In this document: piece after piece, positions 12,604 to 19,578 of the stretch
Layout: each line of letters starts with the position of its first letter
Numbering within the stretch: position 1 is the stretch's first letter
Program-made: the position numbers and the translations under genes
The notes under the pieces: generated by a model
Database searches by the model: none
What the model was told of the DNA's origin: nothing
What the model saw: only the letters and a program-made list of their open reading frames with translations
Origin: Entophlyctis helioformis
Lineage: Eukaryota > Chytridiomycota > Chytridiomycetes > Chytridiales > Chytriomycetaceae
Direction: 5' to 3'
DNA: 37,454 nucleotides
Assembly: GCA_025526915.1 (NCBI GenBank)
Contig: JAHLKH010000224.1
Location: 1-37,454, forward strand

Positions 12604-12663
12604 CTGAACGTATTCAATTGTTTTAGATCGGACAACACGGACCACATTTGAACGTGGTCTAGA

Positions 12664-14555
12664 TCATCGCCTGCGCTTCTTGGCACTGTTCTTGCTGTTG
12701 CTGCCCTTGCTGCTGCTGCCCTTGCTGCTGCTGCTGCCACCCGCGTCTTGCCCACTTGTGCCGGTTGTTGGTGCACCGATGCTGTCAGCCTTGTGCTTGG
12801 AGCCGCAGGGCTTGGATTTGCTGATCGCGATGTGTCCATGCGGCGATGCCCGTGCGCCAGTCTGGCTTGCTGGCAGCATGCAATCAGCAAAGTCCCACAG
12901 ATCGTCACCATCGCTGCGACTGGCAGTAAGACCGCCGGCGGAGGCCGCAGTGTCAACCTGCGCAGCATTGCGGGCTGTCTCGTTTTGGTGCAGATCGGCA
13001 CGGCGAGGCACTGGCTCGACCGGAATCTGGCCGACATGCGTCTCGATACTGGGAACCAAGCATCGCGGCATTCGAGGATATCGATGCTGGGGCGATATGC
13101 CAGTGTGCTCTCCATCGTTCGCGCTGACTTTGTGTTCATCCGCCACGTTATGGCGACCGGTATTCACATGTCTGTCGGTGCCTTCGCGTTGCCGCTCAAT
13201 AGCGACTGCCAGCTCTCTCAGCTGCCACATGACATGCTGGTTCTGCTCAGAAACAAGAGCTAGCCGATCAGTCAGCGTTTTGAGATCATGTGCAACCTGC
13301 ATCTTGAAGCTTCCAAGTGCTGCATCAACCACAGGCTGAAGATGTTTCTGCACTGCATCGGGTCACACGTGGTTGTTGAAAGCCAGATGTGCAGCATGCA
13401 TACGCCAACATGTCAGTGGCTGGCGGTGACCGAATGGCACAATAAGGATCTTGGCGCCAAGAATGCCGTTGTTACCTGCTACATCGATCATGGCACCAAT
13501 CTCTGCTGGCTTGATCGCGTCCACAATGCGGGCACTTTCTTCTTGAGCAAGCTTGCGTACGCCAGCCAGCTGATCGAGGGTGCCCTTGAGCGAGCCAATG
13601 GTCTCTTCAACCAAATAGTCAAGCTGCCGTTTGAGCTCGACCGACGCAAGGTGGATGCTTGGGCTGGCGCTCGTCCCTACAAGAGATGACATCGAAGTTG
13701 CTGACTGGGGTCCTGACTGGGTTGCTGGTACACATGGACGCGTCTGTCTCAGTGGCCCTGGATCTGGCGGAACAGCCATCCTGCTCTCTGTAGAATGCGG
13801 CGTTGCCATGCACGATGTCTGTTCAGCACGAGTAGATTGGGCCACTTTCGCCTTTACCGATGCCGTGGACGGATCTTGCATACAGGCAAGTTGGTGCTGG
13901 CGTCTATCGGCCGGAAATGCTGTGCTATTCTGTGCAGCTGGAGCGACAGAGACCATTGGCGATGGCGTGACAAATGGCGACGACTGGTGATGAAATGGCG
14001 GCATTGAGGTGCATGCTTGAAGCAGACAGCTGGATGACTGGCATGAGACGTCGCGGCCGTTTACGCGCAGCTGACCAAAGATCGAGCCACTCGACATGGC
14101 GATGGTGGTGGTGTTGCTTTGGGGAGCTTGCACACGAGCATCATTCTGGATGACCTGCTGCTGTGTGTCTGGCGGAAAGACGAGCGGGGGAGACATTTGG
14201 GACGACAGGTCTAGCGGATCGTTGCGGCCAGCCGTGCCAATATCCCCTTGCAGATCTGACCAGTGGCTGAGCGTGAGACAGGCCAAAAACAAGCAGCCGA
14301 GCAGGCCGTGGCGCGACGGGCCATGAGACATGTGCTGCAGCAAGGATGCAAAGGCTTACCCAGCGCAGACGGCTTTCCGTGGCGTGCCGTCTCGTTGCCA
14401 TGTGCCATGCTGCTCCGTGCATCGTGTGGCTCAGGGGACAGTGTCGGCGATCCAGGAATCAGCATTCTTGCCTCCAGCAGCCTGCTTATCATCCCAGCGC
14501 CAAAGCATGAGCAGCCCGCATCGACGGCCAATCGACGACGCACATCTGCGAGCAT
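12664..14555 (-). CDS. unrecognised nuclear coiled-coil protein
   Basis: Three exons in phase, 14360-14555, 13476-14255 and 12664-13352, give 554 aa. I do not recognise the family. The N-terminal half is Ser/Thr/Pro/Gln-rich. A helical region runs from VELKRQLDYLVEETIGSLKG through QLAGVRKLAQEESARIVDAI to QPVVDAALGSFKMQVAHDLK and LVSEQNQHVMWQLRELAVAI, so it is probably a coiled coil. The C-terminus is Ser/Lys-rich and ends SAKKRRR, a likely nuclear localisation signal. Start chosen at MLADVRRRLAVDAGC; an internal Met 21 codons later is possible. Further upstream frames did not join in phase. It lies head-to-tail with POL3. The long opposite-strand frames over it lack splice support and family matches. 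Confidence 0.5.
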
Positions 14556-14671
14556 GCAGCCTCATCTACCTTGATTGCAAAGTGGTTAGTTTCGTCGATC
14601 TGGTGGATCCCTGAAACAATAGGTGATGCTGGACGTGGCGGGATGGATGGATGGCGGGTCACGTGAATGCA

Positions 14672-14721
14672 TGGCAGGATCAACCACTGGACGTCGCGCA
14701 TCTCCTGCGCCTCAAGGCCTC
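14672..14721 (+). repeat. repeat block A, copy 1
   Basis: Fifty bases aligning without gaps to 16605-16654, with 42 of 50 identical (84%) counted by eye. The first ten and last ten bases are identical. The second copy lies in the 5' part of the Fanzor-like reading frame, so this copy is read as a relic of the same element. Confidence 0.75.
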
Positions 14722-14868
14722 TGTGACAACCCGGCTCATGGTGTACAATGCGGACGGTCAGGTTCCAGTCGCGCAAGTGCATCCAGTCGCGCTATCCGCC
14801 TCATACTTTGTGCATTGTTTTTTGACTTCGGCCAACCCAATCTTGTAGGTGGCATGGCCGCAGATGAG

Positions 14869-14931
14869 CATCGCCGACTGGTGGTGCATGCTGGCTGCTG
14901 ACTCTTTGGTCGTGGGATGCTATTCGGGTCC
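14869..14931 (+). repeat. repeat block B, copy 1
   Basis: Sixty-three bases aligning without gaps to 17355-17417, with 56 of 63 identical (89%), including 29 identical bases at 14887-14915. It ends 15 bp before the epimerase ATG. It contains GCTGAC followed by a pyrimidine-rich run and could act as an intron branch site if transcription starts upstream; the acceptor would be the AG at 14944-14945. Confidence 0.8.
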
Positions 14932-14946
14932 TTCTTCTTGCAAAGG

Positions 14947-16450
14947 ATGCCTGCCGACACTTCGAATCCAGACAAGGTGGTCATTACGCACGGCGACGCC
15001 GCTGTGGAAGTGTACTTGTGGGGCGCCACTGTGACGTCCTGGAGGTACAAGGGTGTTGAGCGCCTCTTCCTTAGGTGTGTGTCTGCCCACAAATGCATTG
15101 CTTCTTGGCCACACACACACACCTCGCCATCTGCTGGCAGGTAGCCAACTGACAGCACACCATCGTCCTTGCACAGCTCCAAGGCTATTCTCGACGGAAC
15201 CAAGGCTATCCGTGGCGGCATGTACGTATCCTTGTGTGCAGCTCCGACAATGCCAGACTGGCCATCCAACGCAGTGCTTCTCACACCTTGGGAACTGCAG
15301 CCCGCTCGTCTTTCCGCAGTTTGGCGCTTCGCCTGGTGCCCCCCTGCCGCAGCACGGCTTCGCTCGCGTATCACGCTGGGACTGGATCGGCCTGACCGTC
15401 GACAATGCCGCGGAGACCACGGTGCAGTTTGGTAGCCATACATACACTGCCCGATGCTTCCCGCTGGTATGCCTAGCGCTTATACATGTGAACATGTGCC
15501 GCTAATTGCAGGTCTCAGGCCGGCTGCTATTCCAGCGGCGCAGAAGGCGCTTTGGCCGCATGGTGAGCTTGGTCTTGCCTGCCAATTGCTGTTGGGCAGT
15601 TCTGACTCTGTCGGCGCGCGCCAGACTTTAAGCTTGTGTACACGGTGTCGCTTGTTGGTGCTACGCTCAGAACGTCTCTTGCCGTCAAGAACACGGGAAC
15701 CACCAACTTTACGTTTGAGTCGCTCCTCCACACATACTTCCGAGTCAAGGCGAGTATTTCGTGCTCTTTATAGCAGCCAGCCACGGCACGTTTCCAAACC
15801 GCACAACGCACTCGACTGACGAGCGTTCATGTGCACCGCCATCTGCGGGCCTGCTCGGCGTCATTTGCTGTAATCCATGTCCCCCTGATCCGCAACTCGA
15901 TGGAAAACACCACAGGATATCGGCACCGTGTCGGTGGCGGGCCTGACTGGATGTGCGTATGTGGACAAGGTCGCCAACGGTGCCCGCACCGAGTCTGAGC
16001 CTAGGGCAGCCGTCACAATGGCAATGGAGACCGACCGTGTTTACGAGCGCGTCAAGAACGACCACCTGTCGATCGAAGGCACTGGCCTCGGCGCTGGCGG
16101 CATGGCTATCCACAAGATGTTCTTTAACGATGTCGGTAGGTGCAGTGTCTCATGATTGCCGTTTGCACGGCATACACAAGGAGCTGCAAGTTCAACTGGC
16201 TGACCATGCTACCATCTATGCCATAGTCGTCTGGAATCCGTGGACCGAGAAGGCCAAGGCGATGGCTGATTTTGGCGATGACGAGGTCTGTGCGCTGCCA
16301 GCATTGAGACTGGGGGCTTCTGCTGATTCTGACAATTGTGCCTTGCAGTTTACCCAAATGGTCTGTGTCGAGGTCGGAAACGTGTCGGCAGGCACGCTTC
16401 TTCGCGCTGGCGAGGAATGGGAGGGCGGCCAGGTCCTCACTGCCTTTTGA
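14947..16450 (+). CDS. glucose-6-phosphate 1-epimerase-like protein (YMR099C family)
   Basis: Aldose-1-epimerase superfamily, D-hexose-6-phosphate mutarotase branch: interconverts alpha and beta anomers of hexose 6-phosphates in the cytosol. Eight exons in consistent phase: 14947-15074, 15177-15221, 15301-15431, 15512-15562, 15625-15749, 15916-16135, 16227-16285 and 16349-16450, giving 286 aa, normal for the family. Landmarks: VYLWGATVTSWRYKGVERLF, KAIRGGIPLVFPQFG, PQHGFARVSRWDW (catalytic-type His), SLLHTYFRVKDIGTVSVAGL, VVWNPWTEKAKAMADFGDDE and FTQMVCVEVGNV with the catalytic-type Glu, then AGEEWEGGQVL. Intron 5 begins GCGAGT after AAG at 15749, so it is probably a GC-AG intron; a GT donor four bases on would break phase. 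It lies between the two copies of the Fanzor-associated repeat. Confidence 0.93.
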
Positions 16451-16597
16451 TTGCCAATTGTTGCACAGCTTTTCCAATGAATCGTTGACAACGATGCCCA
16501 ACCAGTATTGACATTGGCTCGTTGGGCCAATTGTCCGCCCGGCTCTCATGACTTTACACTTGGTGGAATGTTCTGATTGGCCGATCTTGAGGGCATC

Positions 16598-16849
16598 ATG
16601 AAGCTGGCAGGATCGACCACTGGCAAGCGCGCATCTGCTGCATCTCAAGGCCTCCCTGTTGATCCATCAAATGGCGACATTCCCGTTGTCTGGGCATTTG
16701 GCATCGACTTTACAGGCCAAGGTGGCAGGCACGCTGTGTTTGAGAAGTTTCTCATCAGGCATCTGCGGTCGTCTGGATATGCCTATGTGCGTCTGATGCC
16801 ACGCTGTCCATCCATCCATCTGTGCACCAACTGACACACACACGATCAT

Positions 16850-16882
<33 letters not shown>

Positions 16883-17337
16883 TCTACCGCTGCAACGAGA
16901 ACCTGACCAGCCAGATGTGCCCGCAGTGCAAACAACGGATCCCATACGAGAACCGCACCAACCTGCGACGCTACGAGTGCACAGACTGCGAGACCGTCTA
17001 CCACCGCGACGTGCTTGGAGCCACCAACATTGGAATGGTTGCACTGGGGCATCTGCTCTTTGGACAACGGCCGCCCTACTTGACGCACACGCCAGTCGAT
17101 CAGCCTGTCGACAGCATCGCAGCAACGCCAGATCCATCCATTGGCCAGCAGCGTTCAAGACACGATCCAGCAGCGTGCAAGTCGTGCCATCCAACAGCGT
17201 CCAAGACACGATCCAGCGTGCCCGCAAGTCACGCGTTGTCTCACGTGACCTGCGTTCCACGCAGTGACTTCCACCACCAACTTTTTGAATCGGGGCACCT
17301 CCCCATCGACCGAACGGGCCACTTCAATAGAAGGTGA
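16598..17337 (+). CDS. Fanzor/TnpB-like nuclease, C-terminal part (RuvC-II/III and zinc ribbon)
   Basis: Two exons, 16598-16786 and 16882-17337, join in phase to 214 aa. Residues 36-63 (VWAFGIDFTGQGG...RHLRSSGYAY) resemble the strand-helix region before RuvC-II in Fanzor. Exon 2 has the TnpB/Fanzor signature: E69-x-x-T-S, CPQC (76/79), CTDC (96/99) and HRDVLGATNI with D106. These are the RuvC-II Glu, a four-Cys zinc ribbon and the RuvC-III Asp. Full Fanzors are several hundred residues; the wedge, REC and RuvC-I (first Asp) are absent, and the epimerase stop lies only 148 bp upstream, leaving no room. It is therefore a truncated relic or an exapted fragment, unlikely to cut DNA alone. The tail after about residue 120 is low complexity with an internal repeat at 17151-17228. 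The 95-nt intron is mostly (CATC)n and (CA)n. Block B2 follows the stop by 17 bp. Confidence 0.75.
16605..16654 (+). repeat. repeat block A, copy 2 (inside Fanzor fragment)
   Basis: Partner of 14672-14721 (84% identity, no gaps). It encodes residues 3-19 of the proposed Fanzor fragment. Several differences between the copies are silent in this frame, while in the opposite-strand frame the differences are mainly replacements. This suggests the plus frame was once under constraint in both copies. Confidence 0.75.
16851..16880. repeat. (CA)15 microsatellite in the Fanzor intron
   Basis: Fifteen perfect CA dinucleotides directly before the AG of the acceptor at 16881. They form the 3' end of the 95-nt intron. 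Length variation here would change the intron but not the protein. Confidence 0.9.
17151..17228 (+). repeat. imperfect duplication in the Fanzor fragment 3' end
   Basis: Two copies of an AGCGT(T/C)CAAGACACGATC unit, about 48 bp apart, each followed by variants of CAGCGTGC...AAGTC. They fall in the non-conserved C-terminal tail and give it a repetitive Ser/Arg/Pro-rich composition. Confidence 0.65.
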
Positions 17338-17354
17338 GCATCTCGTTGGATGTG

Positions 17355-17417
17355 CATCGCCCACTGGCCGTCCATGCTGGCTGCTGACTCTTTGGTCGTG
17401 GTATGATATGCGGGTCC
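17355..17417 (+). repeat. repeat block B, copy 2
   Basis: Partner of 14869-14931 (89% identity over 63 bp, no gaps, 29 identical bases at 17373-17401). It begins 17 bp after the Fanzor-fragment stop and ends 11 bp before the NC2alpha ATG. The proven guide RNAs of TnpB and Fanzor lie at or overlap the 3' end of the nuclease gene, so this is the natural place to look for an element end or guide scaffold. It could equally be promoter sequence of the downstream gene. Confidence 0.8.
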
Positions 17418-17428
17418 AGATAGCAACC

Positions 17429-18594
17429 ATGAAGAAGGCAAAGGTCAACACACGCTTTCCAGCGGTACGTTCTCTAAAGCCTGTCTGAACAGCCTCGCTT
17501 GCATAGGTGGGCGGCGTCTGCCTGCTCGCCAGCCGAGCGAGAGGCGGCAGCGCAACCAGCAGGCCGACTGGCAAGCCAACCAGCAGGCCGACTGGCAGGC
17601 AGGCTAGCTGACTGACTGGTTCGTTGTGGGACAGGCTCGCATCAAGAAGATCATGAGGCTGGATGAGGACGTGGGCAAGGTCGCCCAGGTCACGCCGCAC
17701 ATGATATGTAAGTGGCAGGTGGAGTGCTTGCCCCAACTGCTCCAGACGTCTTTCCCAACCAGATGTGCAGAGGCGAGGCAGGAGCGGCATCGCTGACAAT
17801 GCACGGCTGCATGACCACCATACTTACAGCCAAGGCCGTCGAGCTGTTCCTGAAGAACATGGTCGAGGTTGCTGCAGAAGAGGCTCGCCAACGCAACGTC
17901 AAGAAGCTGACTGTTGCGCACATGTGCGTGAGGCGAATGCTGCTTGTGGTCTGTTCGTGCTGGCGGGCTGTTTTACTGACGGTGGCGATGCTGTGATTCT
18001 GCCAACTCTCTCTTGGATTGGATGGACGACATGGGCAGTAAGCGTGCTGTTTTGGGCAACGAGCAGTTTGACTTTGTGCGGGATCTGGTGGCGAACCTCC
18101 CAGATCCCATCGAGGAGAGCCCTGCTGGCGCGGAAGAGGGCGATGGATCCACAGCACAGGACGGCGAGGATGGCGTGGCGGCAGCCGGCGGAAGCGGACG
18201 AGGGCGAGGTCGCGGACGCGGTCGCGGTGGTGCCGGTGCAGGCTCTGGAAGAGGACGAGGCCGCGGACGCGGCGCGGCGGCTTCAGCGGCGATCTCGGCA
18301 GCGATGGATGCAGCCAGTGCAGCCAGTGCAGCCAGTGCAAGGGTCGAGACAGATGCCAAGGGTGCAGTGCCGATGCCGATGCCGATGCACAGCCAGCCAA
18401 CGAATCCCGTGCACCAGACGCACTCGCAGCACTCGCAGCACCCAACCATCCTGATGATGACTGGCGGCAATGGCCAAGAGTCGCCCTCGGCGTACAGCCC
18501 ACACAACCAGCTGCAGTTCCAGCCGATCGTGATGCAGGCCAAGTCCGAGGCGAAGCACGCGGACAACAATGACGATGAGTATGGCGACTACTGA
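17429..18594 (+). CDS. DRAP1: NC2 alpha / DRAP1 histone-fold corepressor subunit
   Basis: With NC2beta (Dr1) it forms a histone-fold dimer that clamps TBP on DNA and blocks TFIIA/TFIIB entry; it acts in the nucleus. Four exons in phase: 17429-17464, 17635-17707, 17830-17923 and 18039-18594, giving 252 aa. The histone fold is near residues 7-85: NTRFPAARIKKIMRLDEDVG, KVAQVTPHMISKAVELFLKN, ARQRNVKKLTVAH, then NEQFDFVRDLVANLPDP, all matching DRAP1/Bur6. The tail is unusual: a long (RG)n tract (GRGRGRGRGRGG), AASAASAASA and MPMPMPM runs, a Gln/His-rich part and an acidic end DNNDDEYGDY, comparable with the acidic DRAP1 end. Intron 1 contains a 24-bp tandem repeat. Confidence 0.93.
17554..17600. 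repeat. 24-bp tandem repeat in NC2 alpha intron 1
   Basis: Two tandem copies of AACCAGCAGGCCGACTGGCA plus GCC within the 170-nt first intron of the NC2 alpha gene, followed by GGCAGGCTAGCTGACTGACTGG, which has related short repeats. Confidence 0.75.
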
Positions 18595-18655
18595 CACTGA
18601 CGGCGAGCCATGCCGGAAGGGCGGCGCACAATGAACACCCTTCGCACACTTTCAA

Positions 18656-18739
18656 GCCAGCGAGCCAGCCAGCCAGCGATCCAGCCAGCGAGCCAGCCAG
18701 CGACCCAGCCAGCGAGCCAGCCAGCGAGCCAGCCAATCA
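18656..18739. repeat. (CCAGCCAGCGAG)n-type degenerate tandem repeat
   Basis: About ten imperfect units of AGCCAGC(G/C) with ATCC and ACCC variants, just downstream of the NC2 alpha stop codon. It has no coding support. Confidence 0.8.
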
Positions 18740-18991
18740 GCGGGCGGCTGTCAAGCGGCTGTCAAAGGCGGCCAATGGGAGGCCAATGGGAGGCTGCCCA
18801 CCACGCGCAGGTTTCCCACACCTTTGGTCGATCAGTGTTGTTCCAGCCCACGGAACACACGGCCATCCCCGTCAGGTGAGTGCAAGTGCGTGCGTGCGGG
18901 GTGTGCGGGTGCAAGTGCGTGCGTGCGTGCGTGCGTGCGAGGGCGTGCAAGGCTCGGGCTCCGTGTGGACAGCCGGCGGCCAGACAGGGCA

Positions 18992-19043
18992 TCGGCAACG
19001 GTCCTCGGCAACGGTCCTCGGCAACGGTCCTCGGCAACGGTCC
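18992..19043. repeat. four perfect 13-bp tandem repeats
   Basis: TCGGCAACGGTCC repeated four times without change, upstream of the eIF4G start codon. Perfect identity suggests a recent expansion. It could be a variable-number locus or a multi-site regulatory element; the sequence alone cannot tell. Confidence 0.9.
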
Positions 19044-19578
19044 TTGGCACAGGCCAGGGAGCCGTCACTTGACTGGCCTGGGCAGCCGGTGGGAACAGCC
19101 GCTACTGCTGGTGACTCGACCGACAGACGCACACAGACGCACGCAGACACAGACGGATTGCCCACGCTGCCCAGCGTGCCAGCCGCACCGTTGACGCATC
19201 GCCGCCGCATCTGCAGTCGCCTGCTCTGGCCTTATCCCGCCCGCCCGCCCGCCAGCGCCGTTTTTTTCTTGCTTTTCAGCCCGACAACGCAGGCGGATGC
19301 ACGCAGTGCAGTGGCTGGCTTCGGTTCATGCAGACCGATGATGCACCAGCAGCAGCAGCACCAGCACCAGCAGCCAGCAGCCAGCAGCCAGCACAAGCAC
19401 CGCTGTCCATACGCGAGATCGAGCCCAGCCCAGCCTTGCACTCTTTGGGTCCTGTCGGCACACCGGCACCGGCACTGGCACTGGCTGGATCCACTGACGC
19501 ATCACCCGGCCGACCCATCCATCTCCAGATCCGAGTCGCACGATTCCCCATCGGCAACCGCTCGCAGACTCTGCTATC

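Larger units (their letters stand above)
14556..14946. other. intergenic region holding a decayed Fanzor-element copy
   Basis: 391 bp between the divergent unrecognised gene (start 14555) and the epimerase gene (start 14947). It holds a GGATGGATGG tract near 14641, block A1 (14672-14721) and block B1 (14869-14931). Both blocks recur around the Fanzor fragment at 16.6-17.4 kb. Between them are about 150 bp without a recognisable nuclease domain. In block A1 the plus-strand reading AGSTTGRRASPAPQGL parallels AGSTTGKRASAASQGL of the Fanzor fragment, with several changes at third codon positions. Confidence 0.6.
18595..19578. promoter_or_regulatory. 984-bp repeat-rich gap, presumed eIF4G promoter and leader
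   Basis: Lies between the NC2 alpha stop and the eIF4G start. It contains an (AGCCAGC[GC])n run at 18656-18739, a (GCGT)n run at 18916-18939 and four perfect tandem 13-mers at 18992-19043. A long plus-strand frame (18786-19961) crosses it, but its protein is low complexity and it overlaps the eIF4G N-terminus in another frame, so I treat it as chance in GC-rich DNA. The 5' UTR and promoter of eIF4G should be here. Confidence 0.6.

Noticed and set aside
12680..13339. 219-codon plus-strand frame opposite the coiled-coil gene
   Set aside because: Mirror of the minus-strand exon with its Ser/Lys repeats, giving Leu runs. No splice context or family match.
14680..14910. Minus-strand reading of blocks A1 and B1 as 5' exons of the coiled-coil gene (MHHQSAML..., GLEAQEMRDVQWLILP)
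   Set aside because: The frames do not join in phase to the downstream exon. In block A the differences between copies are mainly replacements in this frame but often silent on the plus strand.
16667..17260. 197-codon minus-strand frame over the Fanzor fragment
   Set aside because: Contains (CV)n from the CA microsatellite and Trp/Cys-rich noise. The plus strand carries the zinc ribbon.
17345..17405. Short shared upstream frame M-x-IA-x-W...MLAADSLVV in both B blocks
   Set aside because: Changes between the copies are replacements and one copy stops after 18 codons, so coding conservation is not supported.
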